Positions 6,319 to 13,703 of a DNA stretch of 18,776 nucleotides are shown here, piece after piece. The notes below the pieces were generated by a model, which did not search any database, was not told the DNA's origin, and was given only the letters and a program-made list of their open reading frames with translations. Made by a program: the position numbers and the translations under genes. Position 1 is the stretch's first letter, and every line of letters begins with the position of its first letter. Source of the DNA: an uncultured Collinsella sp. GTDB taxonomy: Bacteria > Actinomycetota > Coriobacteriia > Coriobacteriales > Coriobacteriaceae. The stretch covers positions 1 to 18,776 of the forward strand of contig CABQMF010000039.1 of assembly GCA_902465265.1 (NCBI GenBank), written 5' to 3'.

Positions 6319-8013
6319 CTACTTGCGGTGAGCGCGGTAGAACTCGATGAGCGCCTGGGTCGAAGCGTCCTGCTCGGCCTTGGCGGCGTCGTCGTGGAAG
6401 GCCGGGGTAATCTGCTTGGCAAGCTGCTTACCCAGCTCAACGCCCCACTGGTCGTAGGAGTCGATGCCCCAGACCGTGCCCTCGACAAACGTGATGTGCT
6501 CGTACAGGGCGATGAGCTCGCCAAGTGCGAACGGGGTCAGCGTGTCGCCGAAGATCGAGGTCGTCGGACGGTTGCCCTCAAAGCAGCGGGCCGGGACGAT
6601 CTGCTCGGGCGTGCCCTCGGCACGAACCTCGTCGGCCGTCTTGCCAAAGGCAAGCGCCTTGGTCTGGGCCAGGAAGTTGCCCAGGAACAGCTCATGCACG
6701 TCCTGGCCGCTATCGGTCGCAGGATTGGCGGTATTGGCGAAGGCGATGAAGTCGGCCGGAACCACCACAGTGCCCTGGTGCAGCAGCTGGTAGAAGGCAT
6801 GCTGGCCGTTGGTGCCGGGCTCGCCCCAGAAGATCTCACCGGTATCGGAGGTCACAGCGCTGCCGTCCCAGCGGACGTGCTTGCCGTTGGACTCCATGGT
6901 GAGCTGCTGCAGGTAGGCCGGGAAGCGGTGCAGATACTGGCAGTACGGAAGCACGGCGTGGCTCTTGGAGCCGAAGAAGTTGACGTACCAGACGTTGAAC
7001 AGGCCCATCAGCGCGACGGCGTTGTTCTCGAGCGGCGTGTTGCAGAAGTACTCGTCGATGGCATGGAAGCCCTCGAGGAACTGCTGGAAGCGCTCGGGGC
7101 CGAGCACGACGATCAGCGACAGGCCCACGGCGGAGTCGACGGAGTAGCGGCCGCCGACCCAGTTCCAGAAGCCGAAGGCATTGGCGGGGTCAATACCGAA
7201 GGCCTCGACCTTCTCGAGTGCGGTGGAAACGGCGACGAAGTGCTTTGCCACGGCCTCGGCGTTCTGCTCATCGGAGCCGTCGATGGCACCCTGAGCCTTG
7301 AGCTGCTCGAGCATCCAGGTCTTGACCTCGCGAGCGTTAGTGAGGGTCTCGAGCGTGGTGAAAGTCTTGGAGACGATAATCACGAGCGTGGTCTCGGGAT
7401 CGAGGCCCTTGAGCTTCTCGGCCTGGTCGTTGGGGTCGATATTGGAGATGTAGCGGCAGTCGATACCGGCGTCGGCATAGGGACGCAGGGCCTCGTAGGC
7501 CATGACCGGGCCCAAGTCGGAGCCACCGATGCCGATGGACACCAGGTGCTCGATCTTCTTACCGGTTACGCCCTTCCACTCACCGGAGCGCACGCGCTCG
7601 GCGAACGCATACATGCGGTCGAGGACCTCGTGCACGTCGGCGACGACATCCTGGCCGTCAACGATGAGCTGGCCCTTCTCGCTTGCCGGACGACGAAGCG
7701 CGGTGTGCAGGACGGCGCGGTCCTCGGTGGTGTTGATGTGCTCGCCGGAGAACATGGCGTCGCGGCGCTCCTCGAGCTTCACCTCGCGGGCAAGATCGCA
7801 CAGCAGCTTGACGGTCTCATCGGTCACCAGGTTCTTGGACAGGTCGAAGTGCAGGTCACCGGCGTCAAAGCTCAGCTTGTTCACGCGCTCTGCATCGGCA
7901 GCGAACCATGCCTTAAGGTCGATACCCTCGGCCTCGAGCTTCTCCTGATGGGCCTCGAGCGCCTTCCAAGCGGCGGTCGACGTAGCGTCGATAGGTGCGG
8001 CAACAGTTGCCAT
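6319..8013 (-). CDS. pgi: Glucose-6-phosphate isomerase
   Basis: The 564-residue enzyme interconverts glucose 6-phosphate and fructose 6-phosphate in glycolysis and gluconeogenesis. All family landmarks are visible: GIGGSDLG (161-168), VSKTFTTLETLTNA (214-227), the signature FWNWVGGRYS with R289, MESNGK with catalytic E374, GTNGQHAFYQL with H405, and DSYDQWGVELGK with K529. Length matches the long bacterial type (about 550 residues). The ATG at 8013 is preceded by AGGAGGA at ideal spacing; an upstream ATG at 8040 lies inside a leader hairpin and is not favoured. It is monocistronic, with its own terminator, and converges on the ATPase gene. Fructoselysine breakdown would yield glucose 6-phosphate, its substrate, but no close link to frlD is shown. 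Confidence 0.97.
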   Translation of the reverse strand: MATVAAPIDATSTAAWKALEAHQEKLEAEGIDLKAWFAADAERVNKLSFDAGDLHFDLSKNLVTDETVKLLCDLAREVKLEERRDAMFSGEHINTTEDRAVLHTALRRPASEKGQLIVDGQDVVADVHEVLDRMYAFAERVRSGEWKGVTGKKIEHLVSIGIGGSDLGPVMAYEALRPYADAGIDCRYISNIDPNDQAEKLKGLDPETTLVIIVSKTFTTLETLTNAREVKTWMLEQLKAQGAIDGSDEQNAEAVAKHFVAVSTALEKVEAFGIDPANAFGFWNWVGGRYSVDSAVGLSLIVVLGPERFQQFLEGFHAIDEYFCNTPLENNAVALMGLFNVWYVNFFGSKSHAVLPYCQYLHRFPAYLQQLTMESNGKHVRWDGSAVTSDTGEIFWGEPGTNGQHAFYQLLHQGTVVVPADFIAFANTANPATDSGQDVHELFLGNFLAQTKALAFGKTADEVRAEGTPEQIVPARCFEGNRPTTSIFGDTLTPFALGELIALYEHITFVEGTVWGIDSYDQWGVELGKQLAKQITPAFHDDAAKAEQDASTQALIEFYRAHRK

Positions 8014-8031
8014 AAAGTCCTCCTCAACATA

Positions 8032-8055
8032 CGGGCGCATACCTCCATGCGCCCG
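8032..8055 (-). promoter_or_regulatory. pgi leader hairpin with SD-like loop
   Basis: CGGGCGCAT and ATGCGCCCG form a perfect 9-bp stem whose six-base loop on the minus strand is GGAGGT, an almost ideal anti-16S match. The true pgi ribosome site lies downstream of the hairpin. A loop displaying a Shine-Dalgarno sequence could act as a ribosome standby site or protein target. Confidence 0.55.
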
Positions 8056-8072
8056 GATAATCAGATGCCCCT

Positions 8073-8101
8073 ATTCTAGCGCAGGTCAAGACCGTAATCA
8101 G
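8073..8101 (-). promoter_or_regulatory. Possible pgi promoter
   Basis: On the minus strand TAGAAT (8078-8073) is a good -10 hexamer. At 17 bp spacing the -35 position is CTGATT (8101-8096), which is a poor match. A TTGACC lies too close to serve. Start of transcription would be about 60 bases before the ATG, placing the GGAGGT-loop hairpin in the leader. Confidence 0.3.
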
Positions 8102-8136
8102 CGAGCGTTGCCAATCCGCCCCCAAACGGCGACCGA

Positions 8137-8201
8137 CCAAAAAGGGACAGGTTTATTTTGGCAGGTCAAACGCTTTACCCACCAAAATAAACCTGTCCCT
8201 T
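8137..8201 (-). repeat. 20-bp inverted repeat of a GGGACAGG element, also terminator-like
   Basis: Positions 8142-8161 and 8182-8201 are perfect 20-base reverse complements around a 20-base loop. On the minus strand the stem is followed by TTTTTGG and lies 11 bases past the stop of the gene ending at 8213, so it can terminate that gene. The plus-strand portion 8137-8154 recurs exactly at 8871-8888. Similar GGGACAGG palindromes in other bacteria are dispersed, REP-like elements spread by Y1-type transposases; that link is recalled, not tested, and no transposase is present here. Confidence 0.75.
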
Positions 8202-8212
8202 CCTGGCAGGTA

Positions 8213-8737
8213 CTAGGCCGCGGCGCACACGCTGCCGAGCAACTCGCGCAGAGGAGACCCAATGCCCTCAAGCAGTTCGGGAGCGATAATGGCAAAAACG
8301 GGAACCTCGCCGGCTCCTACGACGGCAGGCACCTTGCCCTCCGAGACAATACATCCATAAGGAACAAAACCGTCTTCGCCGGCATCGAGCACGGCCATGC
8401 GACGAGCGAGTTCACGCGCAAAGCCGGCAGTATCGGCATCGCCGATCGCCAGGACAAAGTCCACGCCTTCGTCGGTCGCTAGGGCTACGGCCTCATCAAC
8501 CAAATCGTCTCCCCCGTCGTCCCCGACCAAACCGCAACGAAAGAGCACGCGTTCGAGCAGGGCGCGATCGAGCGAGCCGAGTGCCGCCGAGACGAGCTCA
8601 TCGCGCGTATGCTTGTCACCGCCCAGCACTACCAGCGCCTTAGTGCCGCCGTAGTGAGCGACCAATCGTCCGCACCAGCGAGCCACGTCTCCATCCGCAA
8701 CAAGGCGCGTTGGCATACCAAACCCATAATTGACCAT
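8213..8737 (-). CDS. Half-length iron-alcohol-dehydrogenase-like protein
   Basis: The 174-residue product opens with VNYGFGMPTRLV, followed by a KALVVLGGD strand-turn, and later by GVDFVLAIGDADTAGFARELARR. This order matches the N-terminal nucleotide-binding domain of iron-containing alcohol dehydrogenases. The usual GGGSxxDxAK loop has become IGDADTAGFA, and the helical C-terminal domain with the metal-binding histidines is absent, so enzyme activity is doubtful. No frameshifted remnant follows; the end is marked by a terminator-like repeat. The start at 8737 is chosen where family similarity begins; ATG at 8788 would add 17 unrelated residues and also lacks a clear ribosome site. It could be a binding or regulatory derivative, or a decaying gene. 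Repeat copies flank both sides. Confidence 0.65.
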   Translation of the reverse strand: MVNYGFGMPTRLVADGDVARWCGRLVAHYGGTKALVVLGGDKHTRDELVSAALGSLDRALLERVLFRCGLVGDDGGDDLVDEAVALATDEGVDFVLAIGDADTAGFARELARRMAVLDAGEDGFVPYGCIVSEGKVPAVVGAGEVPVFAIIAPELLEGIGSPLRELLGSVCAAA

Positions 8738-8870
8738 CTTTCCCACAACCCTTCCGTGCATGTAGGTGGCACCGATCGTTAGGCTCATGCTACGAAGCGA
8801 GGTTTTCCGAGCTGTTTCGCACTCTTTAGGGCTGCGTTAAATACCCGATGTAACCGAACGACCATACCTG

Positions 8871-8888
8871 CCAAAAAGGGACAGGTTT
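8871..8888 (+). repeat. Second copy of the GGGACAGG repeat
   Basis: The 18 bases CCAAAAAGGGACAGGTTT are identical to 8137-8154 and in the same orientation. The preceding ACCTGCC also matches, in inverted form, sequence beside the first copy near 8204-8211. The copy ends within the first base of the -35 hexamer of the polymerase promoter. With the element at 8137-8201 it brackets the truncated dehydrogenase-like gene. Confidence 0.75.
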
Positions 8889-8916
8889 TGACGATGTCCG
8901 CGCAAGCCGGTATTAT
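8888..8916 (+). promoter_or_regulatory. Strong sigma70-type promoter of the SOS polymerase operon
   Basis: TTGACG (8888-8893) and TATTAT (8911-8916) are separated by exactly 17 bp. Both are near consensus. Transcription should begin near 8923, which rules out upstream start codons at 8888 and 8894 for the polymerase gene and supports the GTG at 8960. Confidence 0.8.
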
Positions 8917-8931
8917 CGAACAGGTATTCGA
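8916..8931. promoter_or_regulatory. LexA (SOS) operator
   Basis: TCGAACAGGTATTCGA matches the Gram-positive/actinobacterial SOS box TCGAAC-N4-GTTCGA at all but one position. The flanking bases extend the dyad to TATCGAA and TTCGATA. It overlaps the -10 hexamer and the start of transcription, where LexA would block RNA polymerase. A DNA-damage polymerase immediately downstream makes the call strong. Confidence 0.82.
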
Positions 8932-8959
8932 TAAGAACATGTGTTTGATGGGAGGACGC

Positions 8960-10465
8960 GTGGGGCACGAGCGTCACACCTATATCTGCATCGACCTTAA
9001 AACGTTCTACGCCAGCGTCGAGTGCGTCGACCGCGGGCTCAACCCGCTCACCACCAACCTGGTCGTTGCCGACGAATCGCGCGGACGCACGACCATCTGT
9101 CTCGCTATCACGCAGGCCATGAAGGACTTAGGTATTCACAACCGCTGTCGTCTGTTCGAGATTCCCGACGGCATCGACTACATCAAGGCCGTACCGCGCA
9201 TGCAGCACTATATGGAGGTGTCGGCACAAATCTACGGCATCTATCTGGAATACGTCAGTCCGCAAGACGTTCACGTCTACTCAATTGACGAGTGCTTTAT
9301 CGACGTGACACCCTATCTGGACCTCTATCACACCGATGCGGAAGGCTTCGCCTGCATGTTGCGCGACGAGGTCCTGGCGCGCACCGGCATCACGGCGACG
9401 GTCGGCATCGGCCCCAACCTATTCCAGGCCAAGGTGGCACTCGATATCACCGCCAAGCACGTGCCCAGCCGCATCGGCATACTCGACGACGAGACCTTTC
9501 GCAAGGAGATCTGGCTCCATCGCCCCATCACCGACATCTGGGGCATCGGCCCCGGCGTGGCAGCACGACTCGAAAAATACGGCGTCTACGATTTGATGGG
9601 TGTCGCCGCACTCGACGAGAACCTGCTCTACGACGAACTCGGCGTCAATGCCGAGTATCTTATCGACCACGCCTTCGGGCGTGAACCGACAACCATCGCC
9701 GATATCCAAGCCTATCGCCCGCAAGCGACCTCGACCACCACAGGACAGGTGCTCTCGAAGGGCTATGCCTACGAGCAGGCCTACACTGTCTTGCGCGAGA
9801 TGGTCGATGCCGCCGTACTGGATTTAATCGACAAGCACGTGGTGTGCGACAGCATCTCGCTCTTTGTGGGCTACGCAAGCGAGCGCGCCGACATACGCCG
9901 CCTCGACGCCAGCGGCACGGCGCAATATGTAGACGGATGCGGACATTTGCGTTCGAGCACGTCGAGCATCGAACCCGCCGCAACCGCCGGCCCCGAGCTC
10001 GCACCCCGTGCGCCCAAGCCCGTCCAACGCGATGACAGACGGCGGCGCTTGGTGCGAGAGGCACAGGCGATTGACGGCATCTTTGTGGGCGAACACGGCG
10101 GCAAGCCGCGTGGTGGCTATGCCGCGCTCTTTGCGCACTCCAACGCCTCGCGCAAGCTGCCCGAACGCACCAATTCGTTTAAGAAGATTATGGGCTATTT
10201 CGATGAGCTCTGGGCGCAGACCGTCGATCCTAAGCGACCGGTCAAGCGCATCAACCTGGGATTTGGCAACCTCATGCCCGAGGAATTTGCCACTATCGAC
10301 CTGTTTAGCGATGTTAAGGCCGATGAGCGCGAGCGCGACCTGGCGCGCGCCGTCCTGGCTGTGAAGGGCAAGTACGGCAAGAACGCGCTCGTCAAGGGAT
10401 TAAGCTTCACCACCGGCGCCACCGCACGCGAACGCAACGATCAGGTAGGAGGACATCGTGCCTAA
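8960..10465 (+). CDS. SOS-type Y-family DNA polymerase (UvrX/UmuC-like)
   Basis: The 501-residue protein is an error-prone polymerase for replication past damaged bases. It shows YICIDLKTFYASVEC with metal ligand D12 and steric-gate region F16-Y17, the second catalytic block YSIDECF with D110-E111, the palm TATVGIGPNLFQAKVALD (145-162), and the helix-hairpin-helix DIWGIGPGVAARLEKYG (192-208). This arrangement matches the UvrX/YqjW and UmuC branch rather than DinB. GTG at 8960 is preceded by GGGAGG and lies after the inferred transcription start. The little-finger part carries an extra basic, proline- and alanine-rich stretch at about 330-385, absent in usual 410-420-residue members, before the GGYAALFAHSN and RTNSF blocks. 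Its stop overlaps the YolD-like gene by 8 bp. Expression is probably under LexA. Confidence 0.93.
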   Translation: MGHERHTYICIDLKTFYASVECVDRGLNPLTTNLVVADESRGRTTICLAITQAMKDLGIHNRCRLFEIPDGIDYIKAVPRMQHYMEVSAQIYGIYLEYVSPQDVHVYSIDECFIDVTPYLDLYHTDAEGFACMLRDEVLARTGITATVGIGPNLFQAKVALDITAKHVPSRIGILDDETFRKEIWLHRPITDIWGIGPGVAARLEKYGVYDLMGVAALDENLLYDELGVNAEYLIDHAFGREPTTIADIQAYRPQATSTTTGQVLSKGYAYEQAYTVLREMVDAAVLDLIDKHVVCDSISLFVGYASERADIRRLDASGTAQYVDGCGHLRSSTSSIEPAATAGPELAPRAPKPVQRDDRRRRLVREAQAIDGIFVGEHGGKPRGGYAALFAHSNASRKLPERTNSFKKIMGYFDELWAQTVDPKRPVKRINLGFGNLMPEEFATIDLFSDVKADERERDLARAVLAVKGKYGKNALVKGLSFTTGATARERNDQVGGHRA

Positions 10466-10883
10466 GTCCCAACAACAGCCGATGCGGCCACCGACGCCTT
10501 TTGAACGTCTAGCGGACCCCGAGGGAAGACGTCGCTCCGCCGACCCAAAGCTCACCGCCAACGGCGCCGTCCGCGCCGGCCGCGCCGCGCAGTTTATGCC
10601 CTTTGCCGCCCTCACGGGATACTACGAGCTCGTGCGCAAACAAGAGATCACCGTCGAGCCAAAATGCGAACTCACAGAAGAAAAAGCCCTCGAGCTTTCG
10701 CAAAAGCTCGAGGGCCTCAAACGCGGCGACCTGGTGCGCGTCACCTATTACGATACATACGGCTATCGTAGCCGCACGGGCATCCTTGACGAGGTGCTCC
10801 CTGCCTTCAAGCTCCTCAAGCTCAAAGACATCGCCATCGACTTCGACGACATCCAAGACATCGAACTGCGCGGACGAGCCTAG
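10458..10883 (+). CDS. YolD-like protein
   Basis: The 141-residue protein has the YolD-like family pattern: a conserved RAAQFMPFAALTGYYELVRKQE block (residues 41-62), a short helical middle, and a C-terminal beta part with RVTYYDTYGYRSRTGILDEVLP and IAIDFDDIQDIEL. In Bacillus and relatives yolD genes are cotranscribed with uvrX polymerases, and the product is proposed to act as an UmuD-like partner. Here it follows the polymerase with an 8-bp overlap and its own TAGGAGGA before a GTG start. The N-terminal 30 residues are Pro/Gln/Arg-rich and probably disordered. Its last codons overlap the opposite-strand gene end by 4 bp, and residues about 77-86 are encoded by a long perfect hairpin that appears to serve that opposite gene. 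Confidence 0.88.
   Translation: MPKSQQQPMRPPTPFERLADPEGRRRSADPKLTANGAVRAGRAAQFMPFAALTGYYELVRKQEITVEPKCELTEEKALELSQKLEGLKRGDLVRVTYYDTYGYRSRTGILDEVLPAFKLLKLKDIAIDFDDIQDIELRGRA
10680..10715 (-). terminator. Terminator of the surface-protein gene, inside YolD coding DNA
   Basis: GCCCTCGAGCTTT (10686-10698) and AAAGCTCGAGGGC (10703-10715) form a perfect 13-bp stem with a four-base loop. Read on the minus strand the hairpin is followed by TTTTTCTTCTG, a classical U-tract. It lies 165 bases past the stop of the minus-strand gene ending at 10880, wholly within the plus-strand YolD gene. Confidence 0.8.
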
Positions 10884-13432
10884 CGACGAGAACGCTTGCG
10901 CAAGACGAGAGCAATGCCAAGCACTGCGGCAGCTGCAACCAGCAATCCCAAGACCAGCGTGAGGGTCGAGTCGCCAGCGCGAGGCAGCGAGCCGTCCTTC
11001 GGAGTCTTCTTAGCGGTCGTCGTGACGGTGGTCGTGGTGCTGCTCGACTGGTCGTTGCCACCCGTCTGGCTGCCGCCAGGCTGATCGCCGCCACCCGGCT
11101 GCGAAGGATCGGTGGGTTCCGTCGGATCCGGAGTACCGGGATCAACCGGATTCTCCGAATTCTCCTTGCGCTGGATCCAGACCTGGCAACCATAGAACGG
11201 GTTGGCGGTACCAAGGCACAGACCCTGGTTGGTCACCGCAAAGGTGCGCAGACCATGGTTATACGGATCGTTAAAGCCATTAGTCGTCAGCGTCGTAAAG
11301 TTCACGCCGTCCTCGGTCACATACATATCAAAGCCGCGCTCGGCATCGCGCAGGTAACACATGCACGTAAGGACACTCTGCAACTTCTTGAGGTTCTCCT
11401 CGCTCAGCAGCTTATCGAGCGCATCCTGAATATCGCTCGGCAGCTCGGTGCCATAGGCATCCTCGTACTGCTGCTTAAGGCTCTCATAGCTATCGAGCAT
11501 GTCCTGATACTGGTCGGCAAAGGACTTGAAGTACGCGATCTCGCCATCGATCTTCTGGACATAAGCGGCGTCGTCCTCAAAGTCCTGGGACATCGTCGCG
11601 GCCTGATCGCAAAGACCGCCCGCGGCATCCTCCAGCGCATCGCTCAGATCGCCAAAGCCCTTAGCAACCTCGGTCTTCTCGTCATCGACATCGACGGCCT
11701 TGTTTGAATCATCAACCTCGGCAGCTTCGTTCGAATCATCGACCTCGACGGCCTCGTTTGAATCATCGTCCGCAAGCGTGTTCACGGGAACGATGGGGTC
11801 GTCAGGCGATTTCTTGTCGAGCAGGTGATCGAGCAGGTCCCTAAGGCGCTGAACCTGAGAGTCCCACTCCTCGGGCGTCATATCGATAATGTCGCCATTG
11901 GAGAACTGGCCGATCGGCTCAAGCAGGCTCGCGGTATCAAAGGTACCGATATACAGCTTGCCGTCGAACTTCTGCATGCGCCAAATGTACTGGTTCTCGT
12001 TTCGGCCAAAGCCCGAAGTCAGGCCGGAAATACCGCCCTCGGGGAACATGTCGGTGCGATCGCCAACGACGAGCTCCATGTTCTCGTCCTTGTCCATGCG
12101 ATAGATGTTAACCGACTGCTCAAGATTGGCATTCACAAACGAGCAGTCAACGCCGCCCATGCTGCTCTTACCGCCCTCTTCGGTGTTGGATTTATTGAAC
12201 AGGATGCGCTCGAGGGCAATCTCCTCGTCGTTGTATTCACCGATATAGAGGTAGTCGTTGTAGACGATGAGGTTGGCAGCGCCAGAACGGGTACGGGCAG
12301 GATCGATGCCAAAGCAGTACTTTGCACCGTCCGTCTTCTGATCGCCGACAATGGGAGTCCACGAATAGCTGCCGTCGGCATTCTTGTCGCCACGGACCAT
12401 GGCAAACGACTGCATGGAATTATCATCGGGAGCGTTCTCGGGCGTACCGGTGCAGATGGTCGCATAGAGATGGCCATTGTACGAGACCATATCCCAAATG
12501 GCGCCGCCGTAGATGCTGTCCTTATAGCGAATCGCCGGATAGCCAAACAGCGTCTCCGAGTTGGCAATCTCGGTGAAGCTGTCCTGGCCCTTCGAGGGGT
12601 CAGACGACGTCAGGATTGTCGACACAAAATTACCGTTCGCGTCTTTACCCACATTACTGATGACGAGCTGGCCATCATGGACGCACATGCCGCGGATACC
12701 GGTAGAAATGCCCTGCTTGTAGGCAGCACCGTAATCCTGCATGCTCGAAAGGCCCTGATAGACAACTTTGTACTCATCCGTCTTAGGATCGATCTCGTAT
12801 ACAGCAGGCAGGCCGCCTTTGCCGCCATTGGTCCTGACGCTGCCGCAGAAATAGAGCTTACCCTTATAGCTCACGGCATTGCGGAACAAAGGAGCGACGC
12901 CGTTGAGCGATTCAGAGAGCAGCAGCTTGGTCTCACCGGTCTTGGTATTGATCTTGACCAAGATGCCGCCGCTGTCCTTGTCGGCCGTGCCGTCCTCCTT
13001 CTGCTGTCCGTAGAAGAACGTGCCGTTAAACATGGCCTCCAGCGTCAGACGCATGGTCTCGGCATCAAAGGAATCGCCCAGCGTGCCGTTCATGAGCGTA
13101 AGCGTGTTGCCCATCGCCGCATAGCAGGTGCCCACATAAAGCCAGTCACCATAGCTCGCAGCCGCCCACGTGTAGCTCTGGCCGCGATCGCCTTCGTTGT
13201 TGGCAGTATTACCGTCGGCGCCCGGAACGGCAACGACACCGTCACCCTGGTAGTCGACGATGCCATCCGGCTGCGACGTTCCTACCGTAGGATGCGAGAG
13301 CTTCTCAAAGGAATACCCATTTCCCGCATTGTAGGTAACGGCACTCGAAGCGTCTTCGGCGTGCGCCGGCAGCGGCGATACCAAGATAGCGGCAAGCGCT
13401 GCCACCAAGCCAAGTGTTCCCACTCGTCTCAT
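10880..13432 (-). CDS. Secreted, sortase-anchored beta-propeller-like surface protein
   Basis: The 850-residue protein starts with a signal peptide ending at AHA (residues 1-25). About 450 residues follow with repeated short blades, such as GDWLYVGTCY, GKLYFCGSV, GHLYATICTG, DYLYIGEYN and GKLYIGTFD, which suggest a beta-propeller. An acidic tandem repeat DDSNEAVEV and a helical, coiled-coil-like segment (KIDGEIAYFKSFADQYQDMLDSY) come next, then a last propeller-like piece. A Pro/Gly/Asp/Thr-rich wall spanner leads to LPRAG (816-820), a hydrophobic helix and RKRSRR. The motif is LPxAG, not LPxTG. It should be displayed on the cell wall; ligand unknown. GGGGAGG lies 11 bases before the ATG. The end overlaps the YolD gene by 4 bp. 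Confidence 0.85.
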   Translation of the reverse strand: MRRVGTLGLVAALAAILVSPLPAHAEDASSAVTYNAGNGYSFEKLSHPTVGTSQPDGIVDYQGDGVVAVPGADGNTANNEGDRGQSYTWAAASYGDWLYVGTCYAAMGNTLTLMNGTLGDSFDAETMRLTLEAMFNGTFFYGQQKEDGTADKDSGGILVKINTKTGETKLLLSESLNGVAPLFRNAVSYKGKLYFCGSVRTNGGKGGLPAVYEIDPKTDEYKVVYQGLSSMQDYGAAYKQGISTGIRGMCVHDGQLVISNVGKDANGNFVSTILTSSDPSKGQDSFTEIANSETLFGYPAIRYKDSIYGGAIWDMVSYNGHLYATICTGTPENAPDDNSMQSFAMVRGDKNADGSYSWTPIVGDQKTDGAKYCFGIDPARTRSGAANLIVYNDYLYIGEYNDEEIALERILFNKSNTEEGGKSSMGGVDCSFVNANLEQSVNIYRMDKDENMELVVGDRTDMFPEGGISGLTSGFGRNENQYIWRMQKFDGKLYIGTFDTASLLEPIGQFSNGDIIDMTPEEWDSQVQRLRDLLDHLLDKKSPDDPIVPVNTLADDDSNEAVEVDDSNEAAEVDDSNKAVDVDDEKTEVAKGFGDLSDALEDAAGGLCDQAATMSQDFEDDAAYVQKIDGEIAYFKSFADQYQDMLDSYESLKQQYEDAYGTELPSDIQDALDKLLSEENLKKLQSVLTCMCYLRDAERGFDMYVTEDGVNFTTLTTNGFNDPYNHGLRTFAVTNQGLCLGTANPFYGCQVWIQRKENSENPVDPGTPDPTEPTDPSQPGGGDQPGGSQTGGNDQSSSTTTTVTTTAKKTPKDGSLPRAGDSTLTLVLGLLVAAAAVLGIALVLRKRSRR
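11687..11767 (-). repeat. 27-bp tandem repeat, three copies
   Basis: Three contiguous 27-base units (11741-11767, 11714-11740, 11687-11713) encode DDSNEAVEV, DDSNEAAEV and DDSNKAVDV, with a decayed fourth (DDEKTEV) after them. The acidic 9-residue unit forms a hinge between the propeller-like and helical parts of the surface protein. Near-identical units suggest copy-number change by slippage. Confidence 0.85.
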
Positions 13433-13488
13433 AAGGCCATAGCCTCCCCTGTCCTAAAGCCCAGTTTTAGCATTCTTCATTTCTGTCC

Positions 13489-13523
13489 ACGGTTAATTGC
13501 AATCTGAGCACAGCAATAACCGT
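13489..13523. repeat. Imperfect inverted repeat upstream of the surface-protein gene
   Basis: ACGGTTAATTGC (13489-13500) and GCAATAACCGT (13513-13523) are complementary except for one bulged base. The element lies 57 bases before the start codon and just downstream, on the minus strand, of a TATACT that could be a -10 hexamer. It may be an operator or a leader hairpin. Confidence 0.4.
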
Positions 13524-13703
13524 CTAAGTATATACCTGTAATTTTTTTGGCCGGGCCAATGGATGCTCGATTGGTAGCGAATTCCGCGCAAACCGTCACC
13601 AAACTCCACTTTTGCCGCATCTAAAGATTATTTTTTGCGCAAATTTTTGGATGCCGATAGTCACGATGGGCAGGAGGCCGGTACCCACCGGAAAGGGCAA
13701 CGC

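Noticed and set aside
6328..8079. 583-codon plus-strand open frame opposite pgi
   Set aside because: It mirrors the codon bias of pgi, whose motifs are unmistakable; the translation is low-complexity Val/Leu/Gly/Glu-rich with no family features.
8142..8201. CRISPR-like repeat/spacer unit
   Set aside because: Only one palindromic pair plus one distant half copy, no regular spacing and no cas genes.
11825..13507. 560-codon plus-strand open frame opposite the surface-protein gene
   Set aside because: Shadow of a GC-rich gene that has signal peptide and sorting signal on the other strand; no ribosome site or motif.
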